From a virus: a stretch of DNA of 31,050 bases. The stretch covers positions 1 to 31,050 of IMG/VR virus record IMGVR_UViG_3300045120_000380; one strand, given 5' to 3'. Below are positions 17,759-26,244 of this stretch, piece after piece (the first letter of the stretch is position 1; every line of letters begins with the position of its first letter). The position numbers were made by a program, and so were the translations under genes. The notes beneath the pieces are model-generated. The model saw only the letters and a program-made list of their open reading frames with translations. It did no database searches and was not told the origin of the DNA.

Positions 17759-18948
17759 GCAGACTGACGCAAGGGCGTGATGTTGGCGCCCATGAGCGTC
17801 GTCAGCTTGGCGGCCCAAGAGTTCAGGGCGTCTCTTTGCTTATGCAACGTAACCGCTCGGTTATAAACCCCTGCAACGCCTCCCCGAACGCCGGATGTAT
17901 GGCCAAGCAAATCCTCAATGACGAGCGAATCGACGCCGGCCTCATAAAGACGGGTTGCAACGGTGCGCCTGATGTCGTGAAGGGTCCAACCCTCTCCCGC
18001 GACAGCGCGCAGCCGATCGGTCGCGACGCCCCAACCCGAGAACGGCGACCTGAATCCCGAACCATCGCCGAAAATATAAGCCTCGTCCCTCTGACCTTCG
18101 GCACGCTCCGCGAGCATCGCAGCGATGGTGTCTATCATCGGAATGACGCGCTCGCTGGTTTTCGCCACTTCGTCCCTGACCTTGATCGTCCGCGCCTCGA
18201 AATCGAGATCGCGCGGTTGCAGATTGGCGACCTCGCCTTTGCGCATGCCGGTGTGCAGCAGGACGCGCACGATGTCAGAAAACGGAGTTCTGTCGGTCGT
18301 CAGGCGAGCGATAGCGCCAAGTTCCGCGTCGGTCAGCACGCGCGTCCGCGCCTTTTCGGCGCCCCTCTTTTTCACGCCAACAAGGGCTACCGCTTGGACA
18401 AGCTCACGCTCATGCAGCCATCCAAGCCAAGCGCGAATTTCAGCTTGGGCGCGATTGCGCGCGACTGGCCCGCTTTCCTTTTCGATCACATCAAGGCGGT
18501 TGATGAGTCCGCCCTTGGTGAGCGACGCAACCGGATCATTGTTGAACGGTTCGACCGCGCGCCGCAGCTTCGCCATGCGCTGGCGTCGCGAAACCTCTTT
18601 GGCTCCGCGAACGAAATCAAGTTCATAGAGTTGAAGCGCTTCGCGGACATTCTTGATGCGGGTTGCTTCAATTCGCAGCGCCGCCCCTGCGGCCTTGCGC
18701 TCGAGGTTCGGGTCGCGCCCTTCGTGAATCATCAGCTTGTGCTTGAGGACAGCGGTGCGCGCATCGGCGAGCGACGTCACTTCGAATGTACTGCGCGCGT
18801 TTTTGCCGGTCACGGGCGAGCGATACTCGAAGCTGAAGGTTCGCTTGCCGGTCGGATAGACCCGCACGACAAGGCCGTGATCGCGCAGTTCCGTAAAGCC
18901 GGTCTTGGGCGTCGGCGTGGTGTCGATAATTCGCTGGGTGAGAGGCAT
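17755..18948 (-). CDS. int: Tyrosine integrase
   Basis: 397 residues from ATG at 18948, chosen because AAGAAGGAACCGACGAA gives a good ribosome-binding site; a longer frame to 19041 would read through the inverted repeat. The N-terminus (GFTELRDHGLVVRVYPTGKR, then FSFEYRSPVTGKNARSTFEV) is the arm-binding DUF4102-like domain. A core-binding helical part follows. The catalytic domain has HTGMRKGEVANLQPRD with the first Arg, HDIRRTVATRL with His and Arg, LGHTSG with His, and VYNRAV with the Tyr. All five main residues except the beta-hairpin Lys (not placed) are seen. It converges with the Xis-like gene. Confidence 0.93.
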   Translation of the reverse strand: MPLTQRIIDTTPTPKTGFTELRDHGLVVRVYPTGKRTFSFEYRSPVTGKNARSTFEVTSLADARTAVLKHKLMIHEGRDPNLERKAAGAALRIEATRIKNVREALQLYELDFVRGAKEVSRRQRMAKLRRAVEPFNNDPVASLTKGGLINRLDVIEKESGPVARNRAQAEIRAWLGWLHERELVQAVALVGVKKRGAEKARTRVLTDAELGAIARLTTDRTPFSDIVRVLLHTGMRKGEVANLQPRDLDFEARTIKVRDEVAKTSERVIPMIDTIAAMLAERAEGQRDEAYIFGDGSGFRSPFSGWGVATDRLRAVAGEGWTLHDIRRTVATRLYEAGVDSLVIEDLLGHTSGVRGGVAGVYNRAVTLHKQRDALNSWAAKLTTLMGANITPLRQSA

Positions 18949-18963
18949 TTCGTCGGTTCCTTC

Positions 18964-18995
18964 TTTGCCCACACGCCCACATACGTGTGGGCAAA
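18964..18995. promoter_or_regulatory. Large inverted repeat upstream of integrase
   Basis: TTTGCCCACA (18964-18973) and TGTGGGCAAA (18986-18995) are perfect 10-bp arms 12 bp apart. Inside, GCCCACA (18975-18981) pairs with TGTGGGC (18986-18992), giving a nested alternative. It lies 16 bp before the int start, so it is a likely operator or an arm site for integrase or excisionase. Confidence 0.55.
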
Positions 18996-19338
18996 AGCGG
19001 GTTATGCCGCCTCCATAGCACACGGTGTAGGAAACTGTCAAACGCAGAAATACCCAGCAAATCCATACATATCAATGATCGAGCGCTTGGGTTTGCGGGG
19101 CTCTGATGTGTGCGTTTTCGGGATGGAGCTACACGCGTAGCGGTGTTCAGTTCACTCACAAGACCCACTTACAATACACTGAAATGAAAGATAAAAAGAC
19201 CAATAACGGGAGGCTCGAAAAAGTGGCCCTCACACACCGCCAGCCCCTAAATGTGTGTTTCATGTGGGCAAGGCGAGACACGTTGCAGGCCCGCTGCGAG
19301 CCGCCTATGTTGTCTACAGGCAACCGACGAAACCGACG
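18996..19338. other. Non-coding region upstream of integrase
   Basis: No gene is supported here. It holds an extra half-site TGTGGGCAA (19263-19271) matching the arm of the int inverted repeat, and a short palindrome GCTAC-ACGC-GTAGC (19128-19141). It is the best place for an attP core because it adjoins int, but no core sequence or tRNA-like segment could be recognised. Confidence 0.4.
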
Positions 19339-19599
19339 ATGACTGATCTGCTATTCGACAAGCTCGCCTATAAGGACAAGCTCACTGCATCCGGCATTCC
19401 CGAGGCACAGGCGCGGGCGCTCGGTGACGCGCTTGACGAAGCGCTGCGGGAAAGCGTGGCGACCAAGAATGACGTCGCCATCTTGCGCAGCGACCTCATG
19501 ACCGAACTCGCCAAGCTTAAGCTTGACCTCACCGTCCGCATGGGCGTGATCGCCGCCGCAGCCGTTGGAATCCTCACTAGCGTGAAATACTTCGGCTAA
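19339..19599 (+). CDS. DUF1640-like coiled-coil membrane protein
   Basis: 86 residues from ATG at 19339 (MTDLLFDKLAYKDKLTASGI). The pattern (D-xx-A-Y-K-DKL-xx-SGI-xx-AQA-xx-xAL-xx-A) followed by SVATKNDVAILRSDLMTELA is that of DUF1640/CCDC90-type proteins: N-terminal helix, coiled coil, and a C-terminal membrane segment (MGVIAAAAVGILTSV). Such proteins are common in alphaproteobacterial genomes and phages with no settled function. It points toward the virion module, opposite to int. The start has only a weak ribosome-binding site. Confidence 0.65.
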   Translation: MTDLLFDKLAYKDKLTASGIPEAQARALGDALDEALRESVATKNDVAILRSDLMTELAKLKLDLTVRMGVIAAAAVGILTSVKYFG

Positions 19600-19619
19600 C
19601 TGACGAAGTGAGATGTGAA

Positions 19620-19706
19620 ATGTATATTCCAACCCATATGATTTTAGCCGCAGTTGGAGCATTCATCTGCGTGCGGATCGCCATGGTGCTGCTGCGCAAG
19701 TTCTAA
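19620..19706 (+). CDS. 28-residue membrane peptide
   Basis: ATG at 19620, TAA at 19704-19706, overlapping the stop of the convergent virion gene by 4 bp. The product is MYIPTHMILAAVGAFICVRI, then AMVLLRKF, a single hydrophobic helix with a basic end. It lies 20 nt after the DUF1640-like gene. The ribosome-binding site is weak (GAAGTGAGATGTGAA), so translation is probable but not certain. Confidence 0.45.
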   Translation: MYIPTHMILAAVGAFICVRIAMVLLRKF

Positions 19707-21331
19707 TACGGCCATCCATTAGCCGCACCCCGCCCATATATTGCTTGTCGCACCGCTTCACGCAGCGGCGTAAGCGGCATGACGGGCGCTTGCGCTTGCC
19801 CGGTTGATATCGCAGAACGTGCGGCGGCAATCGCTCTCTGCTGGGCAGCCTTGTTTACCGCGCCACTCGCGCCGCCATAGGTGCCGCCCGCCATGCCAAT
19901 GCCCGCCCCAATGGCGGCGTCCTCAAGCGCATGCGTCCATGGCGAATGTGGATCGCCGGTCACTGCCCCGAGGGCGCCGCCGCCCGCCGCTCCAATTGCG
20001 GGCGCGATGACGTAATGCTTCATCCACCAAGGGATATAGCCGCCTTTTTCTGATGTCCCCGCAATTGCGTCGAACGCACCATAAGGCGTTGAGCCAGGCT
20101 GTGCGTATACCTGGCCTGGTTTCGACAACAGATACTGTCTCGCCTGGGAGCCGACGTCGGGGCCGCCAGTCACCTGCGACTTCGTAACCATGTCATTAAG
20201 TCGTTCGATGTCGTTTGCACGACCGTGGAAAACATCGCCGGCGTCTCGGGCCGCTGCAGCAGCGCCAGGCGCAAAGCCAGTGCCTCCTAATGTTCCCGCC
20301 GGCATCAAAGACATCCCTTGGCCAGGCGTGAGGTTGCGCCCGTAGGGGTCTGCCTGCATTACGCTTTCAAGCGCGCTTTTGAATTGCGGAGCATATTGTC
20401 TATCGACATCGCCGCCGGTTTTCGCGAGGCCACCAAATAGCTTTTGATATTTCTGGATGTCGGACCCGGTAGTGAGGTTCGTGTCGGCCAGTTTGTTGAC
20501 CTTGGCCATGGTCGATGCAGCGAGGTCTTGTTCAGATTTGGTCATCGTATTCGTGACAGCATCAAGTGCGGGCTTCACTTGGCTGGGCCCGTGAAAAACC
20601 ATTGCATCAAGAGGCGCGTATTCCTGACTCGCACGGGCCCGTAGCGCATCCTCAGACAGCGCCGGCGCCAATGCCCCACCTCTACCGACAACGCCGCCAG
20701 GTACGCCGCCCAACGCCCCAAGACCGCCGCCGACGAGCATTCCTTGATTCGGGTCTTCGTCATGGCCGGCAGCGCCAATCATGCCAGCACCTGCCCCCTC
20801 GATGCCGCTGCCAAGCACTCCCCCCGCCCATTTGCCGATCATCGGGGCTGCAGCTTCACCCAAGCCTTTGGCAATGCCGAGCTCGCCAGGCCCCATGGCG
20901 TACATCGCGCCTTGGACGATCGGAGCCATAGCCCCGAGCCGGCCAGAGGCCGCAGCCGTCTTGGCGCGTTCCTGCTCCAAGGGGTTGCCGGTCAGATAGG
21001 CTTGCAGCCGATCGCCTTGACCGAACGTCGCCGCATCGACCGCCGTCCGTGAATAGTCTTGCGCCGCCTGGTCCGCGCCCTGAAAAGGCTTCGCTAGGTG
21101 CGCCATGAGATATTCGCCCCATGAGGTGTTGGCGGGCTTGTTCCAAAATGCCGTCGTGCCGAGGTCATCATTCGGGCTCGCGGACGATGCGGCCGGTGCT
21201 GACGATACCGGCGACGGAGCGGAGGGCTGATCAAGCGGCTGCGCGCCGCGCCACCCCGATTGCGGCGCTGTCTGGGTCTTGACCTGCGACCGCTGGGTGT
21301 TATCGAGGGGAATTGCGTCTTGCCAGGGCAT
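19703..21331 (-). CDS. Internal-virion/ejection-type protein
   Basis: 542 residues. The N-terminal 60 residues are Ser/Gln/Pro-rich (MPWQDAIPLDNTQRSQVKTQ). Residues 75-240 contain Gly/Ala-rich helical and membrane-active stretches (GAGAGMIGAAGHDEDPNQGM, then GGGLGALGGVPGGVVGRGG). Residues 420-510 hold further glycine zippers (GAAGGGALGAVTGDP, then AAIGAGIGMAGGTYGGASGA). Such glycine-zipper regions are typical of large podovirus ejection proteins that enter the host envelope. No enzymatic motif was found. It is the last gene of the minus-strand virion operon, 2 bp after the next gene. Confidence 0.6.
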   Translation of the reverse strand: MPWQDAIPLDNTQRSQVKTQTAPQSGWRGAQPLDQPSAPSPVSSAPAASSASPNDDLGTTAFWNKPANTSWGEYLMAHLAKPFQGADQAAQDYSRTAVDAATFGQGDRLQAYLTGNPLEQERAKTAAASGRLGAMAPIVQGAMYAMGPGELGIAKGLGEAAAPMIGKWAGGVLGSGIEGAGAGMIGAAGHDEDPNQGMLVGGGLGALGGVPGGVVGRGGALAPALSEDALRARASQEYAPLDAMVFHGPSQVKPALDAVTNTMTKSEQDLAASTMAKVNKLADTNLTTGSDIQKYQKLFGGLAKTGGDVDRQYAPQFKSALESVMQADPYGRNLTPGQGMSLMPAGTLGGTGFAPGAAAAARDAGDVFHGRANDIERLNDMVTKSQVTGGPDVGSQARQYLLSKPGQVYAQPGSTPYGAFDAIAGTSEKGGYIPWWMKHYVIAPAIGAAGGGALGAVTGDPHSPWTHALEDAAIGAGIGMAGGTYGGASGAVNKAAQQRAIAAARSAISTGQAQAPVMPLTPLREAVRQAIYGRGAANGWPY

Positions 21332-21333
21332 GG

Positions 21334-22656
21334 TCAGGGCTTCTTGTGCGGTCTGCCGTCCGGTGCGATGAACACCTTTCCGGACGGTAGCGCGTCATAG
21401 GCCTTGTTCGCGTCGTCGTCGTTCATCTTGCTAAAGTCGGGGATGTCGCGCTTGGGGCCGCCAAATACGTCAGCGTTGGGCGCGACGTATTTGGCGTAGT
21501 CCTCATCCGATAGCCTCGGATCGTCGCCCTTCTGCGCTGCGCCGAACAGATTGCCCCGATGCTGGGCCAGCTGATCGCGGTATTTCTGCACGCCCTTGAA
21601 GAAGTCTTCGGGGTCCTGATTGAGCTGTCCCATCGTGCTTTGCGAGGGCGCGTCCTGGGTGAGCTCCTGCTGGGTGATGCGGCCGGCGCCCTTGAAGTCC
21701 TGCGTGCCGGCGGAGAACTGGGTCGCCATGATCTGCTTATAGAGCGCCCACGCCGCTTTGCCCTTGGCGTCCATTGACGCCACCGGCCGCATCGAGCCGC
21801 CCGTGCCGAGAAATTCCTTGGCGCCCTCCTGCATCTCGGGCGTCATGAACTGGTCGACGAGGCCAATCCCCTTGTCGTAATTCCCGAGCGCCGGGGCGAA
21901 ATTGTGCTGGTCGGCGACCAAGTCGTCCGCCTTCGTCTTTGCCGTGGTGACGGCTTGCCCGGTATTCGCTGCATTCCAGGCGTTGAAAGACGATGGGTCG
22001 CCCGGGGTCCAAGGGATCGGCTTGCCCTGTGCGATCAACGCCTTTTCCGCGCGCTGTTGGGCCATCCAAGCCGGGCCGCCCCCAACGCCGGCTTGCGCCT
22101 CGGCGATCTTGGTCATGAACGACGGGTCGGCCATGGCGAGCGGTGCGTAGCTTTCGTCAATGCCTGCCGCCTTCAACATACCGGGCACGCTCTGCCGATA
22201 AGCCTGAAGGGCCTGGTTCTGCTGCTGGTACTGCTGCAGCTGCACGAGGTTTTGGAACAGCGAGCCCGCGTCTTCGCCGCCGCCACTCATCGCCTTCATG
22301 ATGATGTCCGGCCGGCGCCCCGGATAGGCCGACGCGGCCAATAGCCCGAGGCCGCTGTTGAACTGCTGCCTGGCCTGGTCGCGCTGTTGCAACGCCAAAT
22401 ACATTTGCGCCAGATCGGGTGGGCTTTGGTAGACCTGCGGCTGCGGCGGCGCTTGGGGCGGTGACGGCCCTCCAGAGGGGCTAGGAGGGCCGCCAGGCCC
22501 CGCCGGGCCTGCGGGAGGGCCGTTCTGCCCGGCGAGGGGTTGAGGGCCTTGTGGCGAGCCTGCCTGACCCGGTCCTTGTCCAAGCGCGGCGGCAAGCTGC
22601 TGTGATGGATCCGGATGACCCATCATCGTCTGAAGCGCGTCGAACAGGCCGGCCAT
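21334..22656 (-). CDS. Gln/Pro-rich internal-virion-type protein
   Basis: 440 residues. After a short folded start (MAGLFDALQTMMGHPDPSQQ) comes a Pro/Gly-rich region to about residue 75. Then a helical Gln/Asp-rich body follows (LAQMYLALQQRDQARQQFNS, then FQNLVQLQQYQQQNQALQAY). The end holds charged helices (DDPRLSDEDYAKYVAPNADV) and DGRPHKKP. No known domain is found. Composition and operon position between other ejection-type genes suggest an ejection or scaffold-like virion protein; this is inference. Confidence 0.58.
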   Translation of the reverse strand: MAGLFDALQTMMGHPDPSQQLAAALGQGPGQAGSPQGPQPLAGQNGPPAGPAGPGGPPSPSGGPSPPQAPPQPQVYQSPPDLAQMYLALQQRDQARQQFNSGLGLLAASAYPGRRPDIIMKAMSGGGEDAGSLFQNLVQLQQYQQQNQALQAYRQSVPGMLKAAGIDESYAPLAMADPSFMTKIAEAQAGVGGGPAWMAQQRAEKALIAQGKPIPWTPGDPSSFNAWNAANTGQAVTTAKTKADDLVADQHNFAPALGNYDKGIGLVDQFMTPEMQEGAKEFLGTGGSMRPVASMDAKGKAAWALYKQIMATQFSAGTQDFKGAGRITQQELTQDAPSQSTMGQLNQDPEDFFKGVQKYRDQLAQHRGNLFGAAQKGDDPRLSDEDYAKYVAPNADVFGGPKRDIPDFSKMNDDDANKAYDALPSGKVFIAPDGRPHKKP

Positions 22657-22659
22657 GAC

Positions 22660-23433
22660 CTACCCCCTTCCCTGGATTGCGCCCAAGGCCGACAGAAAGT
22701 TCTGGTTCTTCCCTGGCCTGCCCTGAGCCTGCCCAAGGAAGGCGTTGTTGACCCCGCCCCCCGGCTGGGAGCTTGGGCCAACTGGCACGTTGGCTCCGGG
22801 CGTCGTCACTTTTCCGGGATTGGCCAGCAGCGCCAGGATTTGGGGGTAAGTCAAGCCGCCGGGGGCGGCTGGCGCGGCCTGCTGAGGCGCGGCCTGCCCT
22901 CCCTGCCTCTGCAGCTGCTGAATCTGGCCAAGGTTCAGGGCGATCTGCCCCTGCGCACCTCCGCTCATAACGTTGTTGCCGGCTCCGAACCCGCCTTGGT
23001 TCAGATTGGAGGGATTGCCTGCGATACCCTGGTTCTGCGACCGGATGTAGTTGATCAGCGCGGCATTGGGATTGGCGGCCGCGGCCTGTCCTCCCGGCGT
23101 CGCCAGGTAGGTGTTCTCGAGCTGCGAGACAGCCGGCCCCCATCGACCGAGATTGGAATAGTTGGCCTGTCCTCCCGAACCGGCGCCCGCAGGCATCGAG
23201 TTGAGCGTCGTCCCCGGAGTCGACTGTGCTGGAGCCGCCGAAGGCGCCTGTATCTGCTGGCTCGGCCCTCCGCCGATTGGATTGCCCATGGCGTCGGTCG
23301 GATAGCCAGCATAGGTGCTCGGCCAGAGCAAAGGCTTGCTGTTGAAGTTGCTGAACTGGTTCAGCCATTGATCCGGAGAGAACAAGGCGTCCGGGTTTTG
23401 CGGATCGAACTGGACGTTGCTCAAGTCAGCCAT
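22660..23433 (-). CDS. Asn/Gly/Pro-rich virion-type protein
   Basis: 257 residues from ATG at 23433, chosen because AGGTG lies 7 nt upstream; GTG at 23442 would add three residues. The N-terminus (MADLSNVQFDPQNPDALFSP, then DQWLNQFSNFNSKPLLWPST) looks folded. The body is a low-complexity Ala/Gly/Gln linker, and the C-terminus (GRPGKNQNFLSALGAIQGRG) is short. No domain recognised. The 8-bp overlap with the SleB-type gene shows it is part of the same operon. Confidence 0.55.
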   Translation of the reverse strand: MADLSNVQFDPQNPDALFSPDQWLNQFSNFNSKPLLWPSTYAGYPTDAMGNPIGGGPSQQIQAPSAAPAQSTPGTTLNSMPAGAGSGGQANYSNLGRWGPAVSQLENTYLATPGGQAAAANPNAALINYIRSQNQGIAGNPSNLNQGGFGAGNNVMSGGAQGQIALNLGQIQQLQRQGGQAAPQQAAPAAPGGLTYPQILALLANPGKVTTPGANVPVGPSSQPGGGVNNAFLGQAQGRPGKNQNFLSALGAIQGRG

Positions 23434-24409
23434 AGCTATCACCTGCCATCTGGTTCATCCACGTCGGGTCGCTGAGCATCTGCAATTGCGACATGAGCGA
23501 TGTCCCGTAAACGGGTTGGTTTTGCGGACCATAGCCGGCCCACGGGTTTTGCCCCGGCGAAGCCCCGCCCCATGTCATCGGCTGATTGAGCCCAGCCATC
23601 CGCTGGGCATAGAGCTGGGGGTTGCCGAGCAACGGCGAGATATTGCGCGCGCCGGGCGCAGGCGGGATGTCAGGCTTGATGTCGGGCGGCTTTTGGTCCT
23701 TGTCGTCGTCGGGCAGGCCGAGCGCCTTCTTCAGGTTTCCTGCGAGCTGGCCGATCTGTTGGCCCACGCCGGCGACCGGGGTCGAGTTGATGGTCGTGCC
23801 GGGCGTAGCGGGAATCGGCGGCGAATAACCACCTCGCGCAATGATCGAGGGGTCGATCGGGCCGGGGGCCTGCGTGGGGATGGGCGTGTAGGGCCGCGCT
23901 TGAGCGCCAGGCGCTGGTAATGGCGGCGGTGCCGGCGTCACAGGGCGCGCTGGGCGAGTTGGAGTCGTGGACCCCGCCGTGCCATAGACCTGTGCCCCGA
24001 TAGTAACCGGGTTCTTCATCTCGGCAGCCCAGGACGGTGGCCTGCCGCCCGGCATCCCGCCAGGAGCATAGTAGTTCAGCGCGCCCTTAGTCGGATCATC
24101 CCCCTTGCCAGAGAAGACGTCGTCGACGATCCCGCCGATCTGGTTGTATCGAGACGAGCCGGGCTGCAGATTCGGGCCGGTGTTGGCTCCCGCCCCCCCA
24201 GCAAAGCCAGTAATCTTATTCCAGTCTGAAAACTGTCCAGGAGACAGTACGACCGACCTCGCAGTGTTCCCCCAATTCCCTGCTTCCAGCCGGTTCTTGA
24301 TGACATTGGCGACGGCGGTCCAGCCGGCCGGGTTGCCTTCCTCGCCCGCAAGCGTGCGAATGACATAGTCGCGGTCGATCGGGGAAAGCGGGCCAGAATC
24401 ATCAGCCAC
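23426..24409 (-). CDS. SleB-family cell-wall hydrolase with Pro-rich tail
   Basis: 327 residues. Residues 8-130 are a Hydrolase_2 (SleB-like) domain: DRDYVIRTLAGEEGNPAGW, then TAVANVIKNRLEAGNWGN and SVVLSPGQFSDWNKI, with the catalytic Glu in GEEGN. Such enzymes cut peptidoglycan glycan strands. Residues 150-270 are Pro/Ala-rich linker, and the C-terminus (QMLSDPTWMNQMAGDSYG) is folded again. No signal peptide is present, and the gene lies among virion genes, so it is probably a virion-associated lysozyme used at DNA entry, not the lysis enzyme, though a lysis role cannot be excluded. Confidence 0.82.
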   Translation of the reverse strand: MADDSGPLSPIDRDYVIRTLAGEEGNPAGWTAVANVIKNRLEAGNWGNTARSVVLSPGQFSDWNKITGFAGGAGANTGPNLQPGSSRYNQIGGIVDDVFSGKGDDPTKGALNYYAPGGMPGGRPPSWAAEMKNPVTIGAQVYGTAGSTTPTRPARPVTPAPPPLPAPGAQARPYTPIPTQAPGPIDPSIIARGGYSPPIPATPGTTINSTPVAGVGQQIGQLAGNLKKALGLPDDDKDQKPPDIKPDIPPAPGARNISPLLGNPQLYAQRMAGLNQPMTWGGASPGQNPWAGYGPQNQPVYGTSLMSQLQMLSDPTWMNQMAGDSYG

Positions 24410-25883
24410 CAGCTAGCGCTCCCCTCAGTTGCGGCATGCGCAGGCGGCGCGCTCTCATCGGCTTTGGCCCAGCAAGAGGCCCCATGCCGCCCGTGGCGAT
24501 CGCCGCGAGGTTCGGTCCCGGCATCCGGGGCCCGCCCATTGCAGCAGCAGGAATTGGCGAGGCCATTGCGCCCATCGGGGGCCTTGCGCCAGCGATTGTC
24601 GCCAAGTTGGGGCCGGGCATCCGAGGTCCGCCCATTGACATCGCCGAAACAGGGGGGCCCATCGCCGGCCCTGCAAGCGCGCCCATCACTGCCGGGTGAA
24701 CCGCCATCTTGCCGCCAGAGCCGGGGATCTTCGCCACCGCCGCTGGGCCGAAACGCTTGGCCACGTCCTCAGCCATCGGGCCGACGACCTTCGGATAGCT
24801 CTTCGGGTCGCCCTTGTAGCGGTAGGCATGAATGGCGATGCCCGACGGATGGGTGCCGACCTTGGTGATGTCGGTTTTCATGCGACGATCGGAAAAGATG
24901 CCCAATGCTCCCGCCGCCGCGCTCGTTCCGCCTGCCGGGGCTGAGAACAGGCTGCCCAGCGTCTGCAGTCCGCCGAGCGCCATGCCCATTGGGTTTGCGG
25001 CAGTCTGCGTCTGCGTGGTCGAAGCGCCCTGCGTCCCCTGCTCGTAGGGCGTCATGCCGAGCGCGCTCTGTAGAATCGAGAGCTGCTGGTTAGGATAATT
25101 GGCGGCCTGCTGGAATTTCGCCATCTGCGCGTTGATCTGGTTTTGCGCCTGCTGCTGCTCCATCTGGCCGGCGGTCATCTGCTCGGTGAAATTGCGCGCC
25201 TGGCTGAGCTGCGCCTGGTTGCCGAGATTGGCGAGGCCGCCGGACGCCGCGATGAGCGAATTGATGTTCGCCTGGTCGGCGGCCTGGTTCGCCATCTGCC
25301 CCTGAAGGCCGCGGGTGATGTCGCCGGTCGCCGCCGCCTGCGCCTGGCCGAAATTCGCTTGGTTCAGTTGCGCGGCCATCTGCCCGATGTTCATCGCTCC
25401 CTGCGCTTGGGCGACGCCTTGCTGGATGCCCTGCCGACTGCCTCCAAACGCATTGGCTGAGTTGGCCTGATTGGCGAGCTGGTTCTGCTGCAGGGCGTTC
25501 TGCTGCTGCATCAGCGGCAGGGTCTTGTTGATAACGTCCTGCACGTAGGGCGAGAGGTAGGGGTTGAGGTTGGTCCCGGCCAAGCTCTGCGGCGTCACCT
25601 GGGTCGCTGGCGTTCCGGCCGCCGTGAGATACCCGGCCTGTGCGGCGTTGTATTGGTCCTGGCCGGCGTTGCCCCCAGTCGCCGCCGTGTTCCACGACTG
25701 CTGCATCTGAGGGGAGACATCAGCAACCATCTGACCTTGGTACTGCTGCAAGGGCTGCATTGCGACGTTCTGGGCGAACCCGTAGTTTTGTTGGGCCGCC
25801 TGATTAATCCACGGCGGGAGTTGCTGCACAGATTGGCTTTGCGTGTTCTGTGTCGTGTCAGCACCGCCCATTGCGCCGCCCAT
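24402..25883 (-). CDS. Gln-rich internal virion protein with S74-like motif
   Basis: 493 residues. Residues 1-300 are Gln/Asn/Ala-rich helical sequence (NKTLPLMQQQNALQQNQLAN, then MEQQQAQNQINAQMAKFQQA), typical of podovirus ejection-type proteins. Residues 331-375 read SDRRMKTDITKVG, HAYRYKG and VGPMAEDVAKRFGPAAV, a match to the start of the S74 intramolecular-chaperone domain usually found at the ends of tail spikes. A Met/Gly/Pro tail follows with MGGPRMPGPNLA twice. No full S74 domain follows, so the motif is either a degenerate chaperone or a fold element that marks this protein family. Confidence 0.65.
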   Translation of the reverse strand: MGGAMGGADTTQNTQSQSVQQLPPWINQAAQQNYGFAQNVAMQPLQQYQGQMVADVSPQMQQSWNTAATGGNAGQDQYNAAQAGYLTAAGTPATQVTPQSLAGTNLNPYLSPYVQDVINKTLPLMQQQNALQQNQLANQANSANAFGGSRQGIQQGVAQAQGAMNIGQMAAQLNQANFGQAQAAATGDITRGLQGQMANQAADQANINSLIAASGGLANLGNQAQLSQARNFTEQMTAGQMEQQQAQNQINAQMAKFQQAANYPNQQLSILQSALGMTPYEQGTQGASTTQTQTAANPMGMALGGLQTLGSLFSAPAGGTSAAAGALGIFSDRRMKTDITKVGTHPSGIAIHAYRYKGDPKSYPKVVGPMAEDVAKRFGPAAVAKIPGSGGKMAVHPAVMGALAGPAMGPPVSAMSMGGPRMPGPNLATIAGARPPMGAMASPIPAAAMGGPRMPGPNLAAIATGGMGPLAGPKPMRARRLRMPQLRGALAGG

Positions 25884-25884
25884 C

Positions 25885-26244
25885 TCAACAATCCTTCTGA
25901 TAGACGTAATACCGCGCCTTCACTCGCCAGCCCCGGCGCGCGGCGTCTGGAAGCCAGCCTTTCCGGCCATAGGCGCGGATCACGCCCGCCCCCATCTCGG
26001 CAGCGAAATCGAGAATCCGGTCATGCAAGATGCGGAGGTCGTCAAGATCGCCAATCGCGGCAAAAACATCGAGCACCTTGGCGCGCGGGAAGAGCACGAT
26101 CTGGGTGATGATCCAGCTGTCACCCTCGACGAAGCTCTGCATTCTTCCTTCCGCGATCGCGGTCAGGATGTCGTTGAGCGTATAAAGGCCGGCCATGCGG
26201 TCGAGGACCCGCGCGAGCTTCTGGTGATAGACCGCCGAGGTCAC
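25885..26244 (-). CDS. Small virion-module protein, acetyltransferase-like pattern
   Basis: 119 residues from GTG at 26244, overlapping the previous stop. The sequence MAGLYTLNDILTAIAEGRMQ, then SFVEGDSWIITQIVLFPRAK and HDRILDFAAEMGAGVIRAYG, resembles short GNAT-like phage proteins that lie between head-completion and ejection genes. The end (RKGWLPDAARRGWRVKARYY, then VYQKDC) is the usual C-terminal strand pattern. A catalytic acetyltransferase role is not demonstrated. Confidence 0.65.
   Translation of the reverse strand: MTSAVYHQKLARVLDRMAGLYTLNDILTAIAEGRMQSFVEGDSWIITQIVLFPRAKVLDVFAAIGDLDDLRILHDRILDFAAEMGAGVIRAYGRKGWLPDAARRGWRVKARYYVYQKDC

Noticed and set aside
17836-19140. Plus-strand frame of 434 codons antisense to integrase
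   Set aside because: The opposite strand encodes a clear tyrosine recombinase with catalytic residues.
22615-23475. Plus-strand frame of 286 codons in the virion module
   Set aside because: Shadow of coupled minus-strand virion genes in high-GC DNA; translation is Arg/Leu-rich without domain features.
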